Source: Acholeplasmatales bacterium
GTDB lineage: Bacteria; Bacillota_I; Bacilli_A; Acholeplasmatales; Anaeroplasmataceae
Assembly: GCA_016288855.1 (NCBI GenBank)
Contig: JAEELJ010000065.1
Location: forward strand, 1-47,664
Reading direction: 5' to 3'
Length of the DNA: 47,664 bases
The position numbers and the translations under genes are program-made. This document shows, one piece after another, positions 1 to 7,973 of the stretch (positions are counted from its first letter, which is position 1; each line of letters begins with the position of its first letter). The notes beneath the pieces are model-generated. The model was given only the letters and a program-made list of their open reading frames with translations. It made no database searches and was not told where the DNA came from.

Positions 1-10
1 CCATTTATAT

Positions 11-87
<77 letters not shown>

Positions 88-124
88 AATAAATTAATAA
101 TATAAGTTCATCTTATATAAAGAT

Positions 125-200
125 GGTCCGGTGGTGTAGTGGTTAACATGCTTGCCTGTCACGCAGGAGATCACGGGTTCAAGTCCCGTCCGGACCGCCA
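125..200 (+). tRNA. tRNA-Asp (GTC)
   Basis: Full cloverleaf: acceptor GGTCCGG/CCGGACC, anticodon GTC at 158-160 in loop CTGTCAC, T arm ACGGG-TTCAAGT-CCCGT, discriminator G and encoded CCA. It follows the fMet gene by 37 bases, with no terminator between, so the cluster is probably cotranscribed. Confidence 0.97.
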
Positions 201-215
201 TTTTTTTGTTTAAAT

Positions 216-291
216 GCTTCGGTAGCTCAGTTGGTAGAGCACAGGACTGAAAATCCTGGTGTCGCCGGTTCAATCCCGGCCTGGAGCACCA
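216..291 (+). tRNA. tRNA-Phe (GAA)
   Basis: Full cloverleaf: acceptor GCTTCGG/CTGGAGC with G-T wobbles, anticodon GAA at 249-251 in loop CTGAAAA, T arm GCCGG-TTCAATC-CCGGC and encoded CCA. Last gene of the tRNA cluster; a terminator follows 31 bases later. Confidence 0.97.
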
Positions 292-322
292 TTTTTATTT
301 TCAAACTTACCTTTCTTATCTT

Positions 323-350
323 AAAAGACATCCTAATGGATGCCTTTTTT
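323..350 (+). terminator. Terminator of the tRNA cluster
   Basis: AAAAG-A-CATCC, loop TAAT, GGATG-C-CTTTT with one internal mismatch, running into a T tract. Confidence 0.75.
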
Positions 351-402
351 CTTTATATATGTTTTTTAATATAAAATGCTTTAATAATTTATTATTAAAA
401 GG

Positions 403-431
403 TTTAAGAAATTATCTAAATAGTGTATAAT
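403..431 (+). promoter_or_regulatory. Probable promoter of the cdaA operon
   Basis: TATAAT at 426-431 with a weak -35 TTTAAG at 403-408, spacing 17. It lies between the tRNA terminator and cdaA. Confidence 0.45.
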
Positions 432-482
432 AATTGTTAGAATGTATTATTATTTCATTTTTTTGTTTGGAGGTATAAAAAC

Positions 483-1280
483 ATGTTTTTAACACAACCT
501 GAAACTTTTGTTGAGCAACTATGTAGAATGCTAGACGAAGCGCCTCAAGTAATACGTATTATAATTGATTGCTATTTAGCTTTAATTGTTATTACTGCAG
601 TTGTATATACTGCTATAAAATATAAAAAGGCCCTAAATTTGTTTATTGTTGGACTTTTATTGTTATCAATATATTTTGTCTCATCTTGGTTAGATTTTGA
701 AATATCTAAAGCAATTTATGGTGCTATATTACCTTCATACATTGTTATATGCTTTATTCTATTAGCACCAGAATTAAGACGTTCTATGGAATATCATAAA
801 AAAGAAGACTTAAAAAAGACTGAAATGATGCTAACACCAACACAAGCAACAAAGGATGCAATTTGTGATGCAGTATTTGATATGTCTAGTGAAAAGGTTG
901 GAGCATTAATCACTATAGAATTACAAATGTCTTTGGATCAATATGCAGAAAGAGCTATTACATTAAACTCAGATATATCTAAAGAATTACTTGAACAAAT
1001 ATTCATTAAAGATTCACCTCTTCATGATGGTGGTGTTATCATTCGTGGTAATAAGATTATTTGTGCAGCCGCATATTATACATTAACAGAAGACCAATCA
1101 TTAGACAAAACAGTTGGTTCTCGTCACCGTGCAGGTGTAGGTATTTCTGAATTAACTGACTCAGTTACAATTATTGTTTCAGAAGAAACTGGTGATGTAC
1201 ATGTTGCAACATCAGGATTTATGAAACCTATGGAATCTAAAGCAGAACTTGCTGATTATCTAAATATGACATTAAATTAA
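483..1280 (+). CDS. cdaA: Diadenylate cyclase CdaA (c-di-AMP synthase)
   Basis: Makes the second messenger c-di-AMP from two ATP at the cytoplasmic membrane. The 265-residue protein has three membrane helices (about 25-45, 52-69, 79-96) followed by a DisA_N-type cyclase domain. The active-site blocks are visible: HDGG at 181-184 and RHR at 214-216. The first block normally reads DGA, so Ala to Gly is a small departure. GGAGG sits 8 bases before the ATG. First gene of a close-packed operon. The usual partner, the regulator CdaR with YbbR repeats, is absent; a 58-residue membrane protein and a degenerate GGDEF protein follow instead. Family assignment is secure; full activity is inferred. Confidence 0.95.
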   Translation: MFLTQPETFVEQLCRMLDEAPQVIRIIIDCYLALIVITAVVYTAIKYKKALNLFIVGLLLLSIYFVSSWLDFEISKAIYGAILPSYIVICFILLAPELRRSMEYHKKEDLKKTEMMLTPTQATKDAICDAVFDMSSEKVGALITIELQMSLDQYAERAITLNSDISKELLEQIFIKDSPLHDGGVIIRGNKIICAAAYYTLTEDQSLDKTVGSRHRAGVGISELTDSVTIIVSEETGDVHVATSGFMKPMESKAELADYLNMTLN

Positions 1281-1295
1281 AAGGAGGAAGCTTAT

Positions 1296-1472
1296 ATGAA
1301 AGTTTTAAAAATGATTGCACAAATACTTTTAGCACCATTTGTTCTTTTAGTTAGAGCTAATGCTAAGCCTTCTCCTAACAAGAAAGTAAGCGTACTTCTT
1401 GTAGCATTAGTATCAGCATTACTAATTGCGGTTTTAGTTTTAATTTACTATCATCAGTATATTATAGGTTAA
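1296..1472 (+). CDS. Small single-span membrane protein, 58 aa
   Basis: Short frame with a strong ribosome binding site (AAGGAGG at 1281-1287) opening 15 bases after the cdaA stop, with AAGGAG for the next gene overlapping its end. The product begins MKVLKMIAQILLAPF, has a basic turn (KPSPNKK) and then one hydrophobic helix (about 34-53) ending YYHQYIIG. The first segment is also amphipathic/hydrophobic, so two membrane contacts are possible. I do not recognise a family. Its place between the c-di-AMP synthase and a membrane signalling protein suggests a small accessory subunit, which is inference only. Confidence 0.7.
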   Translation: MKVLKMIAQILLAPFVLLVRANAKPSPNKKVSVLLVALVSALLIAVLVLIYYHQYIIG

Positions 1473-1486
1473 GGAGAATAAATAAT

Positions 1487-3073
1487 ATGGTGTTAGAGGG
1501 ATTTAATATTTGGGAATTTATTAACCAAAGTCCAATAATTCCACTTGTAATATCAGCTATAATATTTATCATTATTTTGGTACAATGTTTTGTTAGACAT
1601 ATATTTTATAAAGCTAGATTCATAATAACTTCTGCAGTAGTTTTTGCTGCAGCATTATTATTTATCTTCTACGATAAAATTAAGAATAGTGAAAATGGAT
1701 TATGGCTTAATATAGCAAATGTTTCATTTATTTCTTTAGAATTAATATCTTTATTAACATTATTCTTTACAGTTGATTTTTCATTATCTAATGAAAGAAT
1801 ATCAAGAGAATTAACAAAGTCTTTAAATGAAACAAAATATTATGTTTTACTTGATAAGAAGGATAGAGTTAAGGAAATGTCTAGTCTATTAGAAAAGGAT
1901 TTAGATTATCAGGATGGAACATATTATAAAAAGAATTTCTTTGATGTCTTAGAAAAGAAATATAGAATTATTGGAATGAACGATGAAGAAGCTTATAAGG
2001 CTGATTTAAAAAAGTTCTATAATCATTATGGTAATAAAGTAGAAGAAGGCAAGGTTAATAAGGTTATATTTAATCTTGAGGATGATAATGCAGTACATTC
2101 TGCAATGTATTTTAATGAGACAACAATATTTGTTAGTGGCAAATATAAAGGAAGAATACTTATTGGCGATAAAAAAGATAAGAATTCTTTAATTGGAGTA
2201 GAATCTGAGCTTGCAGAAACAAAGGAAAACTTAGATTTAATTTCTGAAAGATTTATTGTTGTATTAAATAATTCTAGTGATGGCATATTCTTTAATACAT
2301 TATCAAGTAAGCAAATATGGTTTAATGATGTTTTAGTTAAAAAACTAAATTTAGATGGTAATACAATGTCTTCAAATGAATTCTATAAAAACATTGCGCC
2401 TGAGAATTTATCGTTATATCAAGAACAAATGTCTAGCTTAACAAATGAAGAATATTCTATAACATATAAATATAACACAGGTGGTGGTTATGTTTATATT
2501 AAGGAATTCGGTAAAAAAATAGTTACAGATAATGTAGTTGAGCTTTGCGGTATTATGCAGGTATTTGGAGATTATGGTTACCAAAAAACTGATTCTCCAC
2601 TTGATCAGGTTGGAGACGAAATGAAAATGAAGCTTCAGCTAAGAAAGCTTATTAATGAAGGTAAAACATTTGAGGTTGTATATTTCAAGTGTGAATCTAT
2701 TCCTGAAATAAATGAAGCATATGGTCGTGCAATTGGAAATGAAATGCTATCACAATATGTAAAAGTAATTCATGAAAACTTTGTATCTGATGATATGATT
2801 TATAGAGTTACAGGATTAGAGTTTGTAGCATTTATCACTAATTACAATAGAATGGAAGCATTAAAGGCTGGTTTAAATAATGAAGAAAAGCTATTACATG
2901 TTTCTGCAACATTTGGTGATAAGAAGATAACATCTGAAATTAAGATGGGAATTTCATTTACTAATGATACTATGAATCCTTCTGATGTAATTACAAATGC
3001 TTATCAAGCTTTAAAGATTGCATCTAATGAACAATATGCTGCATCATTTGCATATTATAAGGATATTAAATAA
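1487..3073 (+). CDS. Membrane protein with degenerate GGDEF domain
   Basis: A 528-residue protein with three predicted membrane helices (about 17-36, 45-62, 73-95), a long middle region that may hold a PAS-like fold (about 250-360), and a C-terminal GGDEF-like domain (about 395-510). The catalytic GGDEF signature reads TGLEF at 442-446, so diguanylate cyclase activity is unlikely. The layout (membrane helices, PAS-like part, degenerate GGDEF) resembles GdpP, the c-di-AMP phosphodiesterase, but the DHH/DHHA1 catalytic half is missing. Position in the cdaA operon points to a c-di-AMP-related sensor or regulator; that is inference. Its stop overlaps the next start by one base (TAATG). Confidence 0.75.
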   Translation: MVLEGFNIWEFINQSPIIPLVISAIIFIIILVQCFVRHIFYKARFIITSAVVFAAALLFIFYDKIKNSENGLWLNIANVSFISLELISLLTLFFTVDFSLSNERISRELTKSLNETKYYVLLDKKDRVKEMSSLLEKDLDYQDGTYYKKNFFDVLEKKYRIIGMNDEEAYKADLKKFYNHYGNKVEEGKVNKVIFNLEDDNAVHSAMYFNETTIFVSGKYKGRILIGDKKDKNSLIGVESELAETKENLDLISERFIVVLNNSSDGIFFNTLSSKQIWFNDVLVKKLNLDGNTMSSNEFYKNIAPENLSLYQEQMSSLTNEEYSITYKYNTGGGYVYIKEFGKKIVTDNVVELCGIMQVFGDYGYQKTDSPLDQVGDEMKMKLQLRKLINEGKTFEVVYFKCESIPEINEAYGRAIGNEMLSQYVKVIHENFVSDDMIYRVTGLEFVAFITNYNRMEALKAGLNNEEKLLHVSATFGDKKITSEIKMGISFTNDTMNPSDVITNAYQALKIASNEQYAASFAYYKDIK

Positions 3074-3582
3074 TGGATAAGAATTATGTAAGAAAAGAAG
3101 CATTAGAAAAAAGAAATAGCTTAAATAAAAATATAGCTAGTTCTAATGTTATATCTGAAATTATAAATTCAAATATTTTAAATAATCATAATAATATAGG
3201 TATTTATTATCCAATAGGTAATGAAATAGATATTATGAGATTGCAAGAATTATATCCAAATAAGAATTTCTTTTTACCTATAACAAGGGATGAAATACAT
3301 TTTGTAAGATATAGAAGGAATGATATTCTATTAGAAGCAAAATTTCATACTAAAGAGCCAATAGGTGAAATCGTAAAAAGAGATTCAATAACTTGCTTTC
3401 TAATTCCTTGTGTTGCAATATCAAAGGATAATAAAAGAATTGGTTATGGCAAGGGATATTATGATAGATATTTAGCATCATATAATGGATTAAAGGTAGG
3501 AATATGCTATAAAGAGTTATCCGAATATGATGTTATACTTGATGAACATGATATTAAATTAGATTTAGTAATTAAAGGGTGA
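3073..3582 (+). CDS. 5-formyltetrahydrofolate cyclo-ligase
   Basis: Converts 5-formyl-THF to 5,10-methenyl-THF with ATP, recycling a folate storage form. The 169-residue product is a little short for the family (about 180-200) but keeps the C-terminal signature GYGKGYYDRYL at 124-134, the most diagnostic block, and an N-terminal KxxxRxxRN-like basic helix (KEALEKRNSL). Translation is probably coupled to the upstream gene through the one-base overlap. The next gene starts four bases after its TGA stop. This gene is one place where TGA clearly acts as a stop. Confidence 0.9.
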   Translation: MDKNYVRKEALEKRNSLNKNIASSNVISEIINSNILNNHNNIGIYYPIGNEIDIMRLQELYPNKNFFLPITRDEIHFVRYRRNDILLEAKFHTKEPIGEIVKRDSITCFLIPCVAISKDNKRIGYGKGYYDRYLASYNGLKVGICYKELSEYDVILDEHDIKLDLVIKG

Positions 3583-3586
3583 TAAT

Positions 3587-4237
3587 GTGACAAGTTGTAT
3601 CATCGTTGCGGCAGGTGTTGGCGCAAGAATGGGACTAAATGTTAATAAGGCTTTAATAAAATTAGGTAATAAAAGAGTACTTATGTATTCTATAGATACA
3701 TTTTTAAAGTATGTAGATGAGGTTATTGTTGTTTTAAATGAAAATGATAGTGATATCATTAAGGAATTGCCTAGTAAAGTAATATATACATTTGGCGGTA
3801 GCACTAGAGGTGAATCAGTATATAATGGAATAACTAAGGCCAAAGGTGATTATATTTTAATTCATGATGCGGCTCGTCCTTTTATATCAGGTGATGTTAT
3901 TAATGAAATAGTTAATAATATTAATCATGATGAAGCAGTATTAACCTATTTAGAATCTGTAGATACTATAAGATATCAAAATAACTCTAAATTAGAGCTT
4001 TTAGATAGAAATAAGGTTATTAAGGCAGTAACACCACAATGTGCTCCAAAAAAGTTAATTTTAGAAGCATATAAGAAATCATTTGATGAGAATAAAACAT
4101 TTACCGATGATATTGCAGTATTAACTAATTATTGTGATATTAAAGTTAATTTAGTTAAAGCAAATCCTGAAGCTTTTAAAATCACATATCCAATAGATTT
4201 AAAGCTCGCAGAAGTTTTATGGAGGGATTATGATTAG
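3587..4237 (+). CDS. ispD: IspD, MEP cytidylyltransferase
   Basis: Joins CTP to 2-C-methyl-D-erythritol 4-phosphate, the third step of the MEP isoprenoid route. The 216-residue protein has the N-terminal nucleotide-binding loop AAGVGARMG with a downstream Lys, and the IspD signature HDAARPF. The start is GTG: the only ATG nearby (3585) runs straight into TGA, and AAAGGG lies upstream. It overlaps ispF by 8 bases, so the two consecutive-pathway enzymes are translationally coupled. Confidence 0.95.
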   Translation: MTSCIIVAAGVGARMGLNVNKALIKLGNKRVLMYSIDTFLKYVDEVIVVLNENDSDIIKELPSKVIYTFGGSTRGESVYNGITKAKGDYILIHDAARPFISGDVINEIVNNINHDEAVLTYLESVDTIRYQNNSKLELLDRNKVIKAVTPQCAPKKLILEAYKKSFDENKTFTDDIAVLTNYCDIKVNLVKANPEAFKITYPIDLKLAEVLWRDYD

Positions 4238-4706
4238 AATAGGCCATAGCTGGGATACTCATAAATTAGTCCCAGGAAGAAAATTAATATTAGGTGGTAT
4301 TTTAGTAGAATCTGAGGTAGGACTATTAGGACATAGCGACGCTGATGTTATATTGCATGCGATTGCAGAATCATTATTAGGTTCACTTGCTTTAGGTGAT
4401 TTAGGAACATTTTATCCTGATAATTCAAATGAAACATTAGGAATGGATTCAAAGATTATATTAAAGGAATGCTATAAAAGAGTATTAGATAAGGGATATC
4501 ATTTAAATAATTTAGATGTTATGATTTATTCCCAAAATATAAAAATAAAGCCTATAAGAGAAAAAATTCAAGAGTCAGTTAGTTCCCTACTTAATGTTAG
4601 ATTAGATCAAGTATCAATTAAGGCAACTACTCATGAAGGAATGGGCTTTATAGGAAGAGGAGAAGCAATTGCTTGTGAAGCAGTTTGCTTAGTAGAAAAT
4701 GACTAA
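4230..4706 (+). CDS. ispF: IspF, MECDP synthase
   Basis: Cyclises CDP-ME 2-phosphate to 2-C-methyl-erythritol 2,4-cyclodiphosphate with release of CMP. The 158-residue length is typical. Metal ligands D9, H11 and H43 are in place (DTH near the start; ILHA later), as is the GHSDADV loop. GGAGG lies five bases before the ATG, inside ispD. IspE, which acts between IspD and IspF, is not in this window. It overlaps the following phosphatase gene by 8 bases. Confidence 0.96.
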   Translation: MIRIGHSWDTHKLVPGRKLILGGILVESEVGLLGHSDADVILHAIAESLLGSLALGDLGTFYPDNSNETLGMDSKIILKECYKRVLDKGYHLNNLDVMIYSQNIKIKPIREKIQESVSSLLNVRLDQVSIKATTHEGMGFIGRGEAIACEAVCLVEND

Positions 4707-5148
4707 AATATTATTTATATGTCATGGTTCTATATGCCGTTCTCCAATGGCAAGATTTATATTTCAAAATGAAATTGATAAGTTAGGATTACATGATAAA
4801 TATATTGTAGATGCAAAAGCTGTTTCAAGGGAAGAAATAGGAAATGACATGTATCCTCCTGCAAAAAGATGTCTAGATAAGCATAATATTCCATATGTTA
4901 AAACTAGCTCATCTCAGGTTACAAGAAGCGATTATGATTATTACGATTATTTAATTATTATGGATGAGCATAATAGATATCTTCTTGAAAGAATTGTAGG
5001 AAATGATAAAGATAAAAAGGTTTATACATTATTAAGCTTTGCTGGATTACAAAGCGATATTTCAGATCCTTGGTATACTGGTGATTTTGAAGAATGCTAT
5101 AAAGATATAGTAAAAGGTGTTAATGGACTATTAACAAAAATATTATAA
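4699..5148 (+). CDS. Low-molecular-weight protein-tyrosine phosphatase
   Basis: A 149-residue LMW-PTP fold enzyme. The phosphate-binding loop CHGSICRS gives nucleophile C8 and R14 (C-x5-R-S), and the general-acid motif appears as DPW near residue 122. Members dephosphorylate protein tyrosine or, in some bacteria, protein arginine (YwlE); the sequence alone does not decide between them. The third residue of the loop (Gly-Ser versus the more usual Gly-Asn) is a small variation. Last gene of the cdaA operon; about 48 bases and a new promoter separate it from yutD. Confidence 0.9.
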   Translation: MTKILFICHGSICRSPMARFIFQNEIDKLGLHDKYIVDAKAVSREEIGNDMYPPAKRCLDKHNIPYVKTSSSQVTRSDYDYYDYLIIMDEHNRYLLERIVGNDKDKKVYTLLSFAGLQSDISDPWYTGDFEECYKDIVKGVNGLLTKIL

Positions 5149-5173
5149 TCTTTTTTAAGCTAGATATTTGTAT

Positions 5174-5179
5174 TATAAT
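5174..5179 (+). promoter_or_regulatory. Candidate -10 box for the yutD unit
   Basis: TATAAT at 5174-5179 in the short gap before yutD. Only a T-run (5151-5156) stands at the -35 position, so this is a weak call. Confidence 0.35.
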
Positions 5180-5196
5180 TTAGTGGGTGGTTATTT

Positions 5197-5997
5197 ATGG
5201 TTATTAATTGTGAAAAGGGAATGTATCTTTTAGAAAGAAATTATAGAGATGCATTTAATCTTGAAGAATTCCAAAGAAAATACTTTGAAGAATTCTTTGA
5301 TAAATATGAATATATTGTTGGTGATATTTCATCTTCAATACTAAGATTAAAAGGTTTTGATACTAATCCAAAAAGTAAAAACTATTTTAAGCTTATTGAT
5401 GAATATTTAGATAAGTCTTGTGCTTTTGGTTGCCCTTTTTTCGTTTTAAAAAGGATACATACACAAGAAGAATATAAAAAGCTTGAAAATATTGAAATGA
5501 ACAATGAAGTTCCTAGAATTATTGTTAAGGATATGCCAAAGGAAAACTTTGATAAGGAATCATTAATCTTAGATACTAATCCTGCATCAAATCCACATAT
5601 AGTAATTGATCCGGAGAAGCTTCAAAAGATTAATCTTGGTACATTACCACAGGATTTAAAGGACGATAAGGGTGATTTAGGTTATAATAAATCATTTGGT
5701 AAGCCAAATGGCAAAAAGCCAGAAGAAAAGGTATTAGAAAATGTTGAAACATATGTTTCTGCATCTCCTGATTTTGATCCTTCTAAAAAGCAAAATTCTA
5801 AGAAGAACAATAATAGACAAAACCAAAACAATAGAAATCAAAACAACAATAATAATAAACAAAATCAAAATAATAATAACAATAATAAGCAAAATCAAAA
5901 TAATAGAAATAATAACAACAATAATAAGCAATTTAATAAAAATAATAACCAAAATAATAATAAGAATAAAGAAAACAAACAAAATAGAGGTAAATAA
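5197..5997 (+). CDS. yutD: YutD family protein with Asn-rich tail
   Basis: The first 92 or so residues match the YutD (DUF1027) family: the block DKYEYIVGD, then LRLKGF, and CAFGCPFFVLKRI near 78-90. B. subtilis YutD is little more than this domain and its function is not settled. Here the protein is 266 residues: a linker (about 93-195) and then a tail of about 70 residues (from about 197) made almost only of Asn, Gln and Lys with a few Arg. The tail is in frame and ends at a normal stop two bases before the next open frame, so it is probably real, but its DNA is a low-complexity AAT/AAC/CAA tract. The tail may bind RNA or be intrinsically disordered; that is a guess. Confidence 0.85.
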   Translation: MVINCEKGMYLLERNYRDAFNLEEFQRKYFEEFFDKYEYIVGDISSSILRLKGFDTNPKSKNYFKLIDEYLDKSCAFGCPFFVLKRIHTQEEYKKLENIEMNNEVPRIIVKDMPKENFDKESLILDTNPASNPHIVIDPEKLQKINLGTLPQDLKDDKGDLGYNKSFGKPNGKKPEEKVLENVETYVSASPDFDPSKKQNSKKNNNRQNQNNRNQNNNNNKQNQNNNNNNKQNQNNRNNNNNNKQFNKNNNQNNNKNKENKQNRGK

Positions 5998-6038
5998 TTA
6001 TGTCAGAAGTTAAAAATGAAAGAAGCAAGGGAGACATA

Positions 6039-6257
6039 ATGCTAGATATATCTAATGTTCTTAGCAAGATTAGACCATATTTAAATAGTGAAGGTGGAGA
6101 TATCGAATTCATTGATTTTGAAGATGGTATAGTAGTTGTAAGATTATTAGGAGCTTGTACAAATTGTGGAGTACAGGATTCAACTTTATATGATGGTATT
6201 GAGGAATTATTAAAAGAATATATTCCTGAAGTAGTTGGAGTTAAAAATATTCAATAA
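6039..6257 (+). CDS. NifU-like C-terminal domain protein (Fe-S scaffold/carrier)
   Basis: About 72 residues forming one NifU C-terminal domain: the helix VLSKIRPYL, then GGDIEF, LLGACTNC with the CxxC cluster ligands, and a closing helix and strand. Such proteins assemble or deliver [4Fe-4S] clusters. I place the start at 6039 because GGGAG lies five bases upstream and the domain begins there in relatives. An in-frame ATG at 6000, two bases after the yutD stop with GAGG nine bases upstream, would add 13 polar residues and cannot be excluded. Usual members read CSGCPSS; here CTNCGVQ. Confidence 0.88.
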   Translation: MLDISNVLSKIRPYLNSEGGDIEFIDFEDGIVVVRLLGACTNCGVQDSTLYDGIEELLKEYIPEVVGVKNIQ

Positions 6258-6285
6258 TAGTTAAATAGTAGGGAGTGGTTATGCT

Positions 6286-7947
6286 ATGGAAAAAGCATTT
6301 GAAGCTATAACATGGCGTGTAATAGCAATCATTATTATAGCCTTTGCAGGTTTAATAATTGCACAACTTGTAAAGTTTATAATATATTCAATTTCATATC
6401 GTAAGCCAATGTGGAAGATGTTGTATCAAACTGGTGGATCTCCATCATCTCATACGTCAATGATTGTTGCATTTCTAGTCTCAATGTTTTTGATTCAATT
6501 ACTTGAATTAGGATATTTAGATTGGAGTTTTGCAGTTGCAATAGTATTTGGAATTATTGTAATTCATGATGTAAAGGGATTGGGCTATGAGTCTTCAAGA
6601 CATGCCATATTAATCAATAAGATTGTTGATGGTATGGACGAAGATAAGAAAAATGATTTAGGATTAGATAATGAACCAAAATTATCTACAGATATTGGTA
6701 ACAATAGTACGCACGTAAAAATAGGTGCAATTATTGGTGCAATTGTTGGTGCAATAGGTACTTTAATTATTGAACAAATGTCTAAATCATCAATTAGAGA
6801 GCTAAAGATTTTTACAGGTAATATTAAATCAATTAATAGTATGCTTCAAGAGCGTACTATGGTTGTTTTCATCTTAGGTGTTATTGCGATGGTATTTGCT
6901 CAATTATTGAAATTTATTATTCATTCAATAGTTGAAAAGAAGCCTATGTGGAAAATGTTATATAGTAGTGGTGGTTTCCCATCTAGTAATGTAGCATTTA
7001 TACTAGCTTTTACAGTTGCAATGTTTTTAATTCAATTTAAAGAATTAAATTATTTAGATTGGAGCTTTGGTGTTGCAATAGTATTAGGATTTATATCTAT
7101 TCATGATGCTTTAGGTGTTAGATATCAAACATCAAGACAGGCTAAGGTGTTGAATAAGGTTTTAATGGATATGACCCCTGAAAAGAAGCAGGAGCTAGGT
7201 ATTAAAGATGATAACCTAAGAGAACTTTTAGGTCATAGACCTGGTGAAGTTTTAGTTGGTGCTTTAATAGGTATTACAATTGGTATTATTGGCTTTTTCA
7301 TAATGGAGCAAATTTTAGGTAGTACAGTTACTATTAATATTGCTCCTCAGCAGCAAAATGTTAATAATTTAGTTCAATTTATTACAATGCGAGCAATGCT
7401 AATATTCATTATTGCAACATTTGGTATGCTAGCAGCTCAATTTATGAAATTAGGAATATATTCATATATCTATAAGAAGCCTGCATGGGATATGTTACAT
7501 TCAACAGGAGGCTTCCCATCAAGTCATACATCATTTGTTGTATCATTGATTACAGCATTAGGTATGATTCAATTTAGAGATATGGGATATTTAGATTGGT
7601 CATTTAGTGTATCTTTAACATTTGGTATTTTAACATTACATGATGCAATGGGGGTTAGATATGAGGCAACAAAGCATGCAATAATATTAAATAAGCTAGT
7701 TAAAACATTACCTGATGAGAAAAAGGAAGCATTAGGATTAGTTAATCAACCTATATTAAAAGAATTATTAGGACATAAAAAATATGAAGTGTTTGCCGGA
7801 GCTATATTAGGGGTAGCTGTTGGTATGTTAGGATTTGTTATTGCTATAACTTGTTTCTGTGGATATGTTAATACACCAAATCCAGAAAACATTCCAGTAA
7901 TGACAACTACTGAAATATTTAAAAACTTTGTTTTCTATTTAAAATAA
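6286..7947 (+). CDS. Triplicated divergent PAP2 (DUF212) membrane protein
   Basis: A 553-residue membrane protein built from three copies of the divergent-PAP2 family domain (YuiD/DUF212), normally a single-domain protein of about 150-160 residues. Copies span roughly 10-165, 190-343 and 367-520, each with KKPxWxMLxxxGG, PSSxx, YLDWSF and HDxxGxxY blocks. Copies 1 and 3 keep PSSHT (H56 and H414) and RHA/KHA; copy 2 reads PSSN (N235) and RQA, so it has probably lost any acid phosphatase-type chemistry. The substrate is unknown; PAP2-type enzymes act on lipid phosphates. Strong GGGAGTGG ribosome binding site. Sits between the NifU-like gene and pgi. Confidence 0.9.
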   Translation: MEKAFEAITWRVIAIIIIAFAGLIIAQLVKFIIYSISYRKPMWKMLYQTGGSPSSHTSMIVAFLVSMFLIQLLELGYLDWSFAVAIVFGIIVIHDVKGLGYESSRHAILINKIVDGMDEDKKNDLGLDNEPKLSTDIGNNSTHVKIGAIIGAIVGAIGTLIIEQMSKSSIRELKIFTGNIKSINSMLQERTMVVFILGVIAMVFAQLLKFIIHSIVEKKPMWKMLYSSGGFPSSNVAFILAFTVAMFLIQFKELNYLDWSFGVAIVLGFISIHDALGVRYQTSRQAKVLNKVLMDMTPEKKQELGIKDDNLRELLGHRPGEVLVGALIGITIGIIGFFIMEQILGSTVTINIAPQQQNVNNLVQFITMRAMLIFIIATFGMLAAQFMKLGIYSYIYKKPAWDMLHSTGGFPSSHTSFVVSLITALGMIQFRDMGYLDWSFSVSLTFGILTLHDAMGVRYEATKHAIILNKLVKTLPDEKKEALGLVNQPILKELLGHKKYEVFAGAILGVAVGMLGFVIAITCFCGYVNTPNPENIPVMTTTEIFKNFVFYLK

Positions 7948-7973
7948 TATAAATAAATTAATTGGAGGAAGTT

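Noticed and set aside
5786-5994. A-rich simple-sequence tract that looks like a repeat array
   Set aside because: It is a continuous coding tract for an Asn-rich tail with no spaced direct repeats, so it is neither CRISPR nor satellite DNA. Hydrophobic frames on the other strand are mirror images of the Asn codons.
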